From Adineta ricciae (taxonomy: Eukaryota > Rotifera > Eurotatoria > Adinetida > Adinetidae): a stretch of DNA of 64,000 bases. The position numbers and the translations under genes were made by a program. This document shows positions 23,950 through 34,438 of this stretch, in pieces; the stretch's first letter is position 1; every line of letters starts with the position of its first letter. The stretch spans positions 130,193 through 194,192 of the forward strand of contig CAJNOJ010000094.1 of the NCBI GenBank assembly GCA_905250025.1. The letters run 5' to 3'. A model generated the notes under the pieces. It made no database searches, was not told the origin of the DNA, and worked only from the letters and a program-made list of their open reading frames with translations.

Positions 23950-24734
23950 TTAATGAGCTATGTCCGAATGGTCGAGCGTTTTCGCTTTGGGATCAATCGT
24001 TTTCTTTCCCGGTTTCCAATTCGCCGGACAAACTAAACAAATCCGAATGAAACTCAGCGAGCCGATTAGAAGATAATTACCTTCACCATGTTTATCGGTA
24101 AATTGAAACGCTTGAACTAATCGAAGTGTTTCATCGACAGAACGACCAACTGGTAAATCGTTGATGGTCATCTGTCGAAGAATACCACGAGTATCGATTA
24201 CAAATAAACCGCGAAATGCGATGCCTTCATCTTCTTTCAACACACCATATTTTGCTATGGAAAAAAAGTTTCATATTCACCGGATGTAGACAAGCGCGTT
24301 TTACCAGCGATTTCCATAGTCTTATCCGATATTAATGGGATATTCATTTTACCCAAGCCGCCCTGTTTTCGATCTTTTGTCATCCTAGAGCAAAACACAA
24401 ACTCAGAAACTTTCTCTTGTGTGAAGGAACCTTACCAAGCAAAATGACTATAATGCGAATCGGTTGAACAAGCGAGAATTTCGCATTCGATTTCACGAAA
24501 TTCATCAGCGCGTTCACTGAATGCGATGATTTCTATAAAAACAATGACGATAGTTATTCTCTATTTGTTCACTGGCAAATTACCAGTCGGACAAACGAAT
24601 GTAAAATCCAATGGATAGAAGAAGAGCACAACGTATTTGCCTAAGTAGTTGCTCAACGTAATATCTTTAAAGTCATAATCAACGACTGCTGTAGCGGTGA
24701 AATCAGGCGCTGGTTTACCAATTTTAGCCGACAT
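23950..24734 (-). CDS. Typical 2-Cys peroxiredoxin
   Basis: Exons 24584-24734, 24436-24532, 24305-24384, 24081-24254 and 23950-24032 join into 194 residues, the standard length for cytosolic Prdx1/2-type enzymes. The peroxidatic Cys lies in DFTFVCPTE and the resolving Cys in [11 protein letters not shown]; the conserved downstream Arg region is present. The enzyme reduces H2O2 and peroxynitrite with thioredoxin as donor. The GGLG segment ([12 protein letters not shown]) that favours hyperoxidation sensitivity is present, but the C-terminus ends DHSDIAH without the YF motif, so sensitivity may be lower. The start at 24734 gives the usual [12 protein letters not shown]-terminus. An intron acceptor just upstream (TTTCACAG) suggests a spliced or trans-spliced 5' UTR. 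Confidence 0.95.
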
Positions 24735-25119
24735 TTCTTTTCTGTGAAATATGCAAACAATTCGGAGCATTTATAGAAGTTCATCTATTGTCGTGATCTA
24801 ATTATTTGTTTCTCTAGAGAAATTTACCACCTAGTTTCGATAATCAAGATGAACTCAACTGAGAATATAAGCAATTAGTCGATCGGCAAAATGCACTCGG
24901 CATTTTCATGCAGCGCAACAGCTATTTTGGTTCTAACAATTGGAATTGAAACTTAATAACTCATTTGATTTTCTTCTGTTCTGAGGATTAAAAAAGTAGT
25001 TTTTGTTCTCGCTAATTCTTTTGTTTTCGAATTGAAATTTATATGACGTCATTTTGTGAAAGTATATAAGAAAATATGAAAAATAGTTTAATTATTCAAA
25101 CTCGAGACGCATTCTCATC
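24735..25119. other. Divergent promoter region, peroxiredoxin and ADP-ribosyl-cyclase-like gene
   Basis: Contains a likely 5' UTR intron of the peroxiredoxin gene (minus-strand GTAAATTT donor near 24828, acceptor near 24743). A TATATAAG element near 25061 lies about 58 bp upstream of the next ATG. Confidence 0.45.
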
Positions 25120-25848
25120 ATGTCCAAGTCTTTTGTCTTGTTCTACATCGTCATTGTGATCCTGGTAGAAAAAACTGTGTCTTTTCCCCGCGAAATTTAC
25201 TTCGAAGGAGAATCTTATCGGTAAAATAACTTCAATTCTCTTCGTTTTGCGCTGAACTTGTGTGTTTAGAGTCGAAGGTGATAATCGTCTTCTTCGTGTC
25301 GCGAAAAAATGTACCGGTAATCGATTAGGCCTGTATGTTCCATACAACGCCGTGAAATTTTTCTGGTCGGGCTTCGGTGTTGCTGATAGTGATAAAGTCG
25401 CTGCAGAAATTGCTCAGCATGTCGCGGAGAAGGAAGGCAAGAAGGGTGTCACACTCGAAACACTTCTCGAACTCGAGGAAAACCGACATATCAAGCCATG
25501 CAAATGGACAGTGCCAGTCACACCTGAATGTCGCCAGTTCTGGCAAGATCTTTCATGTGAATACGCATCAACGGCAAGAGGTTTCCGATTGATTTTCCAC
25601 AGAAATTCTTTGTTTATATGAGAACTCGTCTTCTAGGAGAAGTTCGAGTCATTCTCGGACCGCGAGTTAGTCCGACAAGTGCATGGCTAACCACGGAAAA
25701 AGATCAGTTAGAATACCTTCGAAGTAACGGACAAGACTTATGGGGTTTTAAACAATATGAATTGGAAAGCGTCTATTGCAAAGACATGGCCACTCATCAA
25801 ACAAGAGTTCCCGAAATCAAACAAGAGATTTGTATGCGAAAAGTTTAG
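25120..25848 (+). CDS. Secreted protein resembling ADP-ribosyl cyclase (CD38-type fold)
   Basis: Exons 25120-25220, 25270-25580 and 25637-25848 join into 207 residues. A hydrophobic N-terminus (SFVLFYIVIVILVE) acts as a signal peptide or anchor. Later segments follow the ADP-ribosyl cyclase layout: VKFFWSGFGVAD, then GVTLETLLELEE where the family has TLEDT, paired Cys at KPCKW and PECRQFWQDL, then ASTARGEVRVILGP. These enzymes make cyclic ADP-ribose or NAADP from NAD(P)+. The family Asp after TLE is Thr here, and the distal catalytic Glu is uncertain (possibly in GFKQYELES), so it may be a diverged or inactive member. The family call is an inference from spacing of short motifs; an unrelated secreted protein is possible. 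Confidence 0.5.
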
Positions 25849-25961
25849 AGGTCGGCTAGATGTCGTTCGAGGATGTTTGAAACTCAAACGAGATCATTCA
25901 TTGCAGCAAATGTTTGATCAATAAAAATTCGTATTTTATCTTCGCCTTTTTTTTCTATTTT

Positions 25962-27509
25962 ATGGATAAATTTCTCGTCGAAAGGTTCGATTTGGAACCG
26001 AATTCTAACGATGAAACTCCGATTGATTCGTTTAAATTACTTCATGATTTCAACGCCTATCAAACAGCATTGCATGAATACGCGTCGAAGCATCAGTTAA
26101 CCGATTTCGAAGAGTATTACTACCGCATTGAAACTGATCCTCGACGTAAATTTCTGTATGATGTTAGTCAAACATATTTCGATAATTATTTTCTTTCGAT
26201 CTATTTCATCTTATCGAATCCATTTCTAATCACTCAACCAACGTTTCATAATCTGTATGCAACTAAACATCTCTTGCCGGATATCGCCGATCATATCATC
26301 TATCTTTATGAAACTATGAGTGAGAAAGCATCGAGATTTTCTAATAAATTCCTATTGGAAAAATTTATCGCCAATCTCGAATTCGATTCTCTACCAGATG
26401 AATTAACCGGTGATGATTATAAAGAATATTTCATACTCTTTGCTCGCGAGGCAAACCGGTTGAAGACTTACCTAATCGGCTTGAGTCAACAACCGAAATG
26501 GCTCGAACATTCTGAACAAGGACTCGCTCAATTCGAACCGGAAATCTATCAATTCTAATTCGAATACAATACTGGATTAAAATTGAAATCTCCCGATGAT
26601 TTCAAGCGCATCAAACATTGGGCACAGAAGCATTTAGATCATCTAATGAACGAAATGGAGCAACTATCCAATCGACTATTAACTTCAGCCGAAGATCAAA
26701 CGAGATCGGTTTATGAGAAGATGCTTCTCGTCGGAAAGGATGCCAGTCAACGTTGGACATCGAGGCAGGAGATGCTCGAAACATACGAGAAAAGTATCGA
26801 AAAATATCGGCGAATATTTATCGACGAACTGCAATTTAAAGAATTCAATCCACCAGGCTTGATCGTTCTCGACAATCCACTACTATCTCGGGGATATTAC
26901 TACAAAGATAAATTTTATCTCAATGTTTGCAATTGGGATAACGGCGAAGCGAAATATGCCGTGGAGAATTTAACTCTACACGAAACCGTTCCTGGACATC
27001 ATTTACAATTCGATATATCGTATCATTCGCCGAATCATAACTACTTAACGACCGTTCTGTCGACTCCGTGCAACGGATTCATTGAAGGATGGGGTTTATT
27101 CGCTGAACATTTAGGTGATGCCATGTTAAATAACCCATGGATTTACTTCGGATACCTACAAGCGAATATTTTACGTACATTTCGTATTATTGCTGATATA
27201 CTTCTACATGTGGAAGGGCAAACGCCGTATGACGTTATTCAGTTAGCGAAATTGTATTTAACAGTAAGTGAAGAATGCATCACCAGTGAAGTTTATCGTT
27301 ATCGGATCCTTCCCGGTCAAGCATGTTCATATAAAGTCGGTTTAGAAGTGTTCAAGCGGATTATGAAACAGAAATTTCAAGTAGAAGATGTCAACGATTA
27401 TCTCCGACCGGATCTTCTCGATTGGTATAAAGAACTTCTATGGAAAACGGAGCGACCATTAGATATTTTATTAGCTGAAAATGGAATATCATGGTCCTTT
27501 GATGAATGA
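25962..27509 (+). pseudogene. DUF885-family (M32-like) peptidase gene interrupted by an in-frame TAA
   Basis: A single 1.5-kb frame is broken only by TAA at 26556-26558; both sides are in the same frame and match one family continuously (..EPEIYQF, stop, FEYNTGLKLKSPDDF..). The C-terminal part holds HETVPGHHLQFD (HExxHH-type zinc site) and FIEGWGLFAEHLGD, the hallmarks of DUF885. The family is common in bacteria and found in some eukaryotes; members are thought to be peptidases. There are no introns, unlike most neighbours, which fits a horizontally acquired gene. The N-terminus appears shorter than usual. Possible explanations are a recent nonsense mutation, a sequencing error, or readthrough. 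The start follows the poly(A) signal of the upstream gene by only about 40 bp. Confidence 0.75.
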
Positions 27510-27558
27510 AAAAATTTCAAATTTTATTTGTTTTTGATAAATTTTGATTAATAAATTT

Positions 27559-28293
27559 CTAACGTATTTCGTCAAGTTTCATAGCTAAATGACCAGTTTT
27601 AATGAACAATTGACAGCCATGTTCACTTTTCACATCAAATATCTTTCCTGCCCATTCAACTGGTCGTCGAATCCAAAAACCTTGTGTGCAGTTATGCTTA
27701 TTATTTTCATCTTCACTTCCGTCGACATTGCTAAAACTCATATCACCTTTCAAGACAAAGATTTCTTCGCCACCTTCTCCAACAGTCCACTGTTGACTGT
27801 TGAAACCAGCGTCCCATCTTTCCATCCAAACGTGTTCACCGGTATTTGCATTCGAAAACAGTTCTAACCGTTGTCGTTTCTCCTCATCAACGGTTTTCCA
27901 TTCTTGTGAACTCTCGGTATCGATGATGGTTATCGGAGTTTCCGTTCGATCGTTCATCTGCCGAAGTTTAACTAGTAGAACAGCGCCTTGCTCACCTGTC
28001 CACGGCTCATGCGTAGTACCAATACCATGTCGACAGTAACTCATCGGACCGTGATCGCCGGACAGATCATCGGAGAAGACTCCCTCAAGAATAACAAATT
28101 CTTCGCCTCCACCATGCGTATGACGAGGAAATCGGGCAAATGGACCGTACTTGACAATCGTTGTAGCTCGAGCGACCTCATCACCCGTACGATCTAACAT
28201 TCGCCGATATACACCTTGAGTTGGGGAGTCAACGTATGGGATTAGATTCGAATCAACTACATGAGGAATCGAAAGATCCGAGCGAAGTTGCAT
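27559..28293 (-). CDS. ChrR-like cupin protein (two cupin repeats)
   Basis: An intronless frame of 244 residues from the ATG at 28293; the frame extends in phase to 28374, adding a hydrophobic 27-residue lead. Two cupin repeats resemble the C-terminal domain of bacterial anti-sigma factor ChrR. The first has HTHGGGEEFVILEGVFSDD, with the His/His/Glu metal ligands. The second (EGGEEIFVLKGDMSF) has lost the His pair, so only the first site should bind metal. No anti-sigma zinc domain precedes it, so it is not a sigma regulator here. It may be a metal-dependent enzyme or binding protein of unknown substrate. The lack of introns and mainly bacterial family point to horizontal transfer. The 3' end converges on the DUF885 gene with about 50 bp between. 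Confidence 0.8.
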   Translation of the reverse strand: MQLRSDLSIPHVVDSNLIPYVDSPTQGVYRRMLDRTGDEVARATTIVKYGPFARFPRHTHGGGEEFVILEGVFSDDLSGDHGPMSYCRHGIGTTHEPWTGEQGAVLLVKLRQMNDRTETPITIIDTESSQEWKTVDEEKRQRLELFSNANTGEHVWMERWDAGFNSQQWTVGEGGEEIFVLKGDMSFSNVDGSEDENNKHNCTQGFWIRRPVEWAGKIFDVKSEHGCQLFIKTGHLAMKLDEIR

Positions 28294-28374
28294 TGTAATT
28301 ATGTTTACGCGTGTGAGACGAATAAGAAACAGAGTGGGTAAATACAGGACTAGCACGGAGGGTATTGTAAGCAT

Positions 28375-28948
28375 GATTCATCAACATGAGTCGACAGAAA
28401 ATCTTTTTTTTCAGATAGATAAACTCCTATTCCTAGTCTTGAGAGGTTACAAACGAAAAAAAGAGATTCTAATAAGCAGAAAATAAAACATTTCGTGACG
28501 CATGCTGACGAGTCGTGACCGTGACCAATAACCTTGCTTGCATTAGTCTTCGAAGATAACCATGAATAAGCATTAATTATCGATTAAAATATCGTTTCTT
28601 AATTAGATTTTGAGTGTTCTGTACTAAAGAATATTTTTCATGGGAAATGAAATCGATGAAGCGAAAGTTTGCTAGAAAATATTGACATTGATAAAAATCT
28701 CGCTCTGATTGTATCATCTAACATCGAAGTTGCGATCGTTTTGATTCTTTCCAATAGGTCATAAATGGAATTCTTAAAATACGCACATGACTAAGATTTA
28801 TTTATCTTTACCTCTCTACTTCCTTTTTTGGGCATTGTTTTAGTCACTAGTTTACAGCTCGATATCGATGACTCATTCATCGCCCTCTTTTCTATAAACC
28901 AGTTGTGCAACTATAGTTGCATTACAACAACAACAACACATACTCAAC
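28375..28948. other. Divergent promoter region, cupin and F-box genes
   Basis: Contains a TATAAACC element at 28893-28900, 56 bp before the F-box ATG, and a CAA-rich leader. No other signal. Confidence 0.5.
28893..28900 (+). promoter_or_regulatory. TATA box of the F-box gene
   Basis: TATAAACC, 56 bp upstream of the start codon at 28949, matching the spacing at other genes here. Confidence 0.5.
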
Positions 28949-30033
28949 ATGGTTTCAACATTCGAGCATCTACCCGATGAAATCCTTTTGACTATTTGTC
29001 AGTTTCTATCCCAATATCACATTATTCATGGATTTTATGACCTAAATCATCGACTCAATTGTACTGTAGCACAATTTACTACATCATTTTTTATGCAACG
29101 TCGGTATGTATATGATCAGGATCAAAATCAAGAAATACTATCCACTATTGGACGATTTCTTCGATCATTAACCGTCAAAGACGTAAAATTATCTTCACAA
29201 GATCTTTTACTAACACCGAACATTCATGAACTGACTTTCATTCGAACCTGCGTCTGTCCTTTACCAGTAATTTCATCATTCAACGCAACTGGCAGTTCGC
29301 CTCATCACTTTTCTTTCTTTTTCAGCCACTTGTGCATCTGACGGATTTAAATATATTCAATCCTTTCCCAACATCTGTTACCAACACACTTTTCACCTCT
29401 AATCCCAATCTTCACTCGGTATTCATCTGTTCAACAAGTGTGTTAATCAACCTTCCACCTCCAACAGGGCAAACATCAGCCATCAAGCAACTTGCGGTGA
29501 CACTTCAATCGCTTTCCGATCTTCCATCTCTACTACGCTTTTGTCCCCACTTAACTTGCTTGAATTTGAACTTACAACGCGAGATATCTCTAGAAAATTC
29601 ATTTCCCACAATCAACCTCGCATCAAATCTCGCGATATTTTCACTCCGTACGCCATACGAGGTTATGGTTGACTTCGCACGTATCAAACATGTGTTCAAA
29701 TATCTTCCGTCAACGCTTGAAATACTCGCTGTTGAAATCTATACTACAGATTCGACATGCCTTAATGGCCAATCCTGGGAAAACAGCTTGACAGAGAACT
29801 TTCCGAATTTACATCACATGGAATTCTTCATTTATCTAAAAACTGACCTAAAACCGATCGGTGAAACACTGAAACTACCAGATGTGCTCAAAACTTTCAA
29901 AACTCCCTATTTGTCAACTATCATTCCTCAACAGATCGCAGGTGATTACAATTCGGTATCCTACGTCAGTTCACTAAGTATCTTCACCCAACCGGCTCCG
30001 ACTGTAAGACGACGTCGTTATTTTATCCACTGA
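28949..30033 (+). CDS. F-box protein with a leucine-rich C-terminal part
   Basis: Exons 28949-29266 and 29326-30033 join in phase 0 into 341 residues across a 59-nt intron. The N-terminal F-box reads FEHLPDEILLTICQFLSQYH, and the rest carries irregular leucine-rich repeats (VHLTDLNIFNP, LRFCPHLTCLNLNL, LPSTLEILAVEI). F-box proteins are substrate receptors of SCF ubiquitin ligases, binding Skp1 through the F-box. Related F-box/LRR proteins are numerous in rotifers; another one lies at 56777-58579. The substrate is unknown. The protein is short compared with that second copy, ending in an Arg-rich tail (VRRRRYFIH). Confidence 0.82.
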
Positions 30034-30065
30034 TTTCAACTTTATTTATTAAATACCCAAAAAAA

Positions 30066-30700
30066 TTAACTTTTTCCATAACGTGCGCGATGATTTTGGA
30101 ACCAAATACGAATTGATGACATAGGTAAAAGTAAACGTGCGGCAATTTCTTCCTGTTCATGTGCAGATGGATATCGATTTTGTGCATATATTTGATTTAG
30201 ATACCACACTTGCCAATCAGATAGTTTTCGTCGTGACTGAAAAGAAACATATATTGAAATACGATACGTTCGACTCAATCAAGAATTACCTTTCTCGCTT
30301 GATTTTTCGATGCATGAACAGTACTTTCTAAACATAGACAAGACAAACTGAATGTGACATATTCAGAGAAGTTTTGTGTATAGAAAATGAACGCGTCTAC
30401 TTACTCAATCGTGTCGAGATTATCTTTTTGCAATAAGAAAAGACTTACCTTGTTTTTGACAAGGAGATGAAAAAGAGGTTACCGATGAGACAGCTAATGA
30501 TTCGATTGAATGAAAGTTATTTCGGGGTCGATATGTCGAATATGGTGTACTTGTCGTTGTCACTGTAAATCTTTCTGGCGAATGTCTACAATAATAAATC
30601 AACAAAACAGAATATTAATTGTCAAAACTCACGATGAACTGGTATTGCAGATGTCAAGGTCTGACAAATCTGATGATGTGTACTCATAAACTGAATGCAT
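30066..30700 (-). CDS. Divergent homeobox protein
   Basis: Exons 30633-30700, 30449-30585, 30290-30327 and 30066-30236 join in frame into 137 residues. The C-terminal exon encodes a homeodomain running to the end of the protein: RRKLSDWQVWYLNQIYAQNRYPS, then EIAARLLLPMSSIRIWFQNHRARY. Trp48, Phe49, Gln50, Asn51 and Arg53 are kept, so sequence-specific DNA binding is expected. Position 52 is His rather than Arg, and the recognition helix is otherwise unusual. Ser/Thr-rich disordered sequence precedes it. Class is uncertain; Gln50 fits ANTP or NK types, but the divergence blocks a firm call. It ends three residues after the homeodomain. Confidence 0.85.
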
Positions 30701-31360
30701 TTTTCAATCAATGTGAACAATCGTCGAGAAAGATATCGATATATATCCGTTTGGTCAATCATTGTGGTAATCAATCAATTAAAAGTGATACATATGTCGA
30801 TGTAAGTCAATTACGGTGATCCCAATTGGATTGATGGTTAACAAATCGGATAAGAATTTCGTTTGAAAAGAAAATCCGATGCAGCGAATGAAAACTGCGC
30901 TTGTTTAATGAGAATATTTGATTAGATCGTTATGTCTGCCGAGGTAATTGAAGAAATATCGAGTTTGCCTTGATTTTTGATGAAAAATGATTTTTTTTGT
31001 TCTGCTTTGATAAGATGAATTCAAGGCATCACCTGCTGATAACATGTATATTGCCGTCGTATGCCATATCACTTATTCGCTTCGTGCTTGAACAACGTTT
31101 GATTAGGAAGGACGGCGAATGTTGTTTTTTGTGATTATTATATCGATTTCTTTTTTCTTTCCGTTTTTTTTCTCTGTCTCTCTCTCTCGTTCTCTCTGTA
31201 CGTTGACAGCAGAAAGAATCAACGGGACAGTAAACGGAGCATTTCATTCGCTGTAGTTTTAAAATCACCAAAACCTACTTTTCTTAGATACCTGATATTC
31301 ACTTGATCAACAATGAAAACGCTCATTCGAATTTGAACTTCCATTCTCTTCACAACCGAC
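30701..31360. other. Divergent promoter region, homeobox and Arf-like genes
   Basis: No gene is supported. A pyrimidine-rich tract with TCTC repeats lies at 31150-31200. A minus-strand frame at 31029-31271 is low-complexity and lacks splice or start context. Confidence 0.5.
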
Positions 31361-32134
31361 ATGGGTACGAGCAGTTCGAAATCACCTCATCTTCCAACAT
31401 CGCTCATCTCTCGCACTCAATCATTGATAACCTCATGTCATTCAAAACACAAACATCTTGATTGGACTCTTCTGCTTAACAAAGGACACGTCCGTACGAA
31501 GAAAAAAGTTCTCATGTTAGGCCTGGATGGTGTTGGCAAAACAGATCTTTTCAGTCGATTAGTATGTCAAGATAAACAAACAAGCAAAGCAGATTCTCTT
31601 CCTCAACCAACCATGGGTATGTTGATTTCTTTCGAAAGCTCTCTCAATGATCTTTTCTTAGGATATAATGTCGAAACAATCAAAGTCTACTGTAATCATC
31701 TATTTCATCGACGTTGTCATGAAATCACCCTGTGGGATTGCGGTGGTCAATCGTCCCTTCAGCCGTTATGGTCCTATCATTTCTCGAATACGTCCCTGCT
31801 TCTCTGGTTAATTAATGTACATGATCGATCGCGATTAGATGCTAATCTGCAACTACTCTCTCAAATCCTTTCCAATCCATTACTTTTTCGTGTTCCTGTT
31901 CTCATTGTGTTATATCATAGTAAACTTCACCGTCGAGATCAAAAGACTTCGAATGACGAGAAGAACGAAGGTTTATTGACGAATTTGGAAGTAGCTTTTC
32001 GCTTTCTTTCCACCTTGTCAACGTCTCACGCAAGTACATTTAAATGGCAGGTGATCAAAGTCAAGTTAAATGAAGATTCTACTAATGATTTGAAAAAAAT
32101 TCAACAATCATTCAAAGAGTTAATGGAATTATAA
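31361..32134 (+). CDS. Divergent Arf/Arl-like small GTPase
   Basis: Exons 31361-31616 and 31662-32134 join into 242 residues across a 45-nt intron. The start MGTSSSKS fits N-myristoylation at Gly2, as in Arf proteins. The P-loop is GLDGVGKT, a switch-I Thr lies in QPTMG, and the switch-II motif is LWDCGGQ. The base-recognition NKxD motif is not evident; VLYHSKLHRRD sits where it is expected, and an insertion follows. Nucleotide specificity is therefore uncertain. It may act as a membrane-bound switch in trafficking or cilia, as Arl proteins do, but could have reduced nucleotide affinity. The length exceeds the usual 180 residues because of the N-terminal extension (about 45 residues) and the insertion. 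Confidence 0.78.
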   Translation: MGTSSSKSPHLPTSLISRTQSLITSCHSKHKHLDWTLLLNKGHVRTKKKVLMLGLDGVGKTDLFSRLVCQDKQTSKADSLPQPTMGMLISFESSLNDLFLGYNVETIKVYCNHLFHRRCHEITLWDCGGQSSLQPLWSYHFSNTSLLLWLINVHDRSRLDANLQLLSQILSNPLLFRVPVLIVLYHSKLHRRDQKTSNDEKNEGLLTNLEVAFRFLSTLSTSHASTFKWQVIKVKLNEDSTNDLKKIQQSFKELMEL

Positions 32135-32335
32135 AAATAGCATTCGAACAGCTTTTTTTTTAGTCTTGTATGTTTTCTTTTCTTTTTCTTTTATCAATCA
32201 GGTAACCAACGAACTAATTGTCGATCGTATTCATCGTTGTCGTCGGTTTCATTCGGATAACATATTGTTATATCTTGTTCATGTTTTCTCACCGGAGGAA
32301 CTGCCCATTCGCGATACTAAGAAAGAGAAAATTTA

Positions 32336-32919
32336 TCAAATCAAATCATTGTGTGAAGGAAAATCTACTCTGAATCGATTAGTCGTTGCTTGATGATAGA
32401 AGAGTTGGCGTAATTCTTGTTGTCGTTGTCGAGTGCTTTGAATACGCTTGTTTTCATCTTCTGCTTGCTTCAGAGCGGCGATTTCATCGTATTCTTTGTC
32501 TATTCGCACAAACAGATCAGTTTAAATTGATGCTTTTCGAATCAAATGTCGTTTCTACCTCTCAATGCTTTCTCTTTCATTGCTTTTGTCATCGCTGCTG
32601 TGTACCGAGCTATGAAAACAAGAAAATATTTAGAAAACAACACTCATTTTAGTCCTACGTTTATTGTCACCATTTAACGGTCGACTCTGTGTCCGCTGCT
32701 TGATTTCTCTACACGCTAATGTTGATTCAACCGGCGGTACAAGCACAACAGTGCTCCAGAACTGTGTTGCCAATTTATTCTCGTCAGTTCGAGAACCATC
32801 AAACACCGTCACTGTCGGATTCTGTCGAGTGTCGAATTCATGAACAGGTTTCAACAAACCTTTGAATTAAAGATACAAAAAATAGATTCAGAGGAAAGAT
32901 CTTCAAACGACTTACTCAT
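32336..32919 (-). CDS. Small unknown protein with a C-terminal coiled coil
   Basis: Exons 32916-32919, 32659-32859, 32559-32609 and 32336-32499 join into 139 residues. The introns are 56, 49 and 59 nt, all GT..AG and in phase. The first coding exon is only 4 nt (ATG plus one base). The protein has a LLKPVHEFDTRQNP start, a FWSTVVLVPPVESTL segment and a highly charged helical tail (DEIAALKQAEDENKRIQSTR). It has no signal peptide or membrane segment. I do not recognise the family; size and composition recall small axonemal proteins, but that is a guess. It is convergent with the Arf-like gene. Confidence 0.6.
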
Positions 32920-33118
32920 CTTTGAAAAGTTGCGAAAGAAAGTCTATGCCATTTTTGAATTGGTTACTATGGCGAAGACACAATTACAGAAACAGAACAC
33001 GATAGACATCTATGACGCGTGTATTCAAAAAGGGTAAGAAGATGTGTTTATCTGTCGATATTATCCAGATCTTTTCTGGCAAGCATGAGAAAGAAATATC
33101 GCTTTTCAATCATTGACA

Positions 33119-34438
33119 ATGCGTCTTCGATGTTGGTCGTTTTTGCTCTTCGCTGTTTTCCTTCATTCGATTCATTGCCTATTTCTCCAAAAAGTCAAAG
33201 ACAAAATCAAAAATGCCGTTTCGGGAAAGAAAATGGTGAAGTATAGTCACGAAGAAATGATGCTGTTTCCAAACACGGGCTTCCAACGTAAGGAAGGCGA
33301 TTGGCGTTTGAATCTGCATGGCTGGCGTTTCAAATCATCCCGACGAAACACATTGTTAGGTAAATCCTCATCCTCAATTGCTGAACGTATCGCCCGTTTG
33401 TTGGCCAGTTCAGAGCAGATCGTCTATTTCAACGATACATTTCAGCGTGATCGACTGAAACCTTTTATGGTGGAAGACAAAAGTAAAGAAGAAATTTTCA
33501 TTCTCATTGGAAAAAAACATAATTATACGACGCAGACGGATACCGAAGGTCAATTTCGTACGTCGTTTATCATCCCGAACGAAGACGTGCAAGAAATCAA
33601 ACAAACTTTAAAGAATGATCAGGTTATTACGTATCAAGCCGTGGGAGATAATGGAGATCAGTGGGAAGGAAAGGTTCATTTATTGGAACGACGAGGATTA
33701 TCGATTATATCGGATATTGATGATACAATCAAAATCAGTGAAGTCGTGGATAAGATTCGGCTAGTAGCTAATACATTTATTCATGGTTTTCGTGTTGTGT
33801 CAGGTGATATGATTTGTTGGGAATGAGACAAAAAACGAGTTTTCGTTTCTTTCAGGAATGCCGGAAGTATATCGAGGATGGAAAGAGAGATATAATTGTT
33901 CGTTTCATTACCTCAGTGCTATGCCTGATCAATTATATGCTGTAACGAAGGATTTTATTGATGATCATCAGTTTCCCGATGGGACATTTCATATGCGGTA
34001 GGAATCGACCAATGAGATTCATAAAGATCACATTCATTCTTATAGACATTTCCGCTGGTCATCTGCGTCGATTTATAATTTTGTTCACTCAGTTGGTGAG
34101 TTCGTTTATGCTTTCGTCATTTGTGAATCATCGATCATTTCGTAGATACAAAAATGCATAAGATCAATCATCTCCGATATTTTATATTCAATTCTCTACG
34201 TTCGTTAGTTTTAATCGGTGATTCGGGCGAACGTGATCCAGAAATATACGGCTTTGTGGCGAGAAAGTACCCGAAACGGGTGCATCAAATATTCATTCGA
34301 GCGGTCAAGGGTGAAAAAGGTGACGAAGAACGATTCTTGAAAGCATTCGAAGGTGTGCCGAGAGAAAAATGGATGGTCTTCACCGATCCAATCAATGAAC
34401 TACCGAAAGATCTGAACATAACCCTTTCACCCTCGTGA
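33119..34438 (+). CDS. App1-type phosphatidate phosphatase (DUF2183), secreted
   Basis: Exons 33119-33803, 33856-33997, 34046-34095 and 34146-34438 join into 389 residues. A signal peptide ([18 protein letters not shown]) comes first. The HAD-like catalytic motif [10 protein letters not shown] (DxDxT) lies at about residue 205, followed by [20 protein letters not shown] and [15 protein letters not shown], all characteristic of App1/DUF2183 proteins. In yeast, App1 converts phosphatidate to diacylglycerol; here the signal peptide implies a secretory-pathway or extracellular role. The family is best known from fungi and bacteria and patchy in animals, so horizontal origin is possible, though three short introns show it has been adapted. 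Confidence 0.85.

Noticed and set aside
28294..28374. Upstream start for the ChrR-like cupin giving a hydrophobic lead
   Set aside because: Not excluded, but the family N-terminus begins at 28293 and the upstream part is weakly supported.
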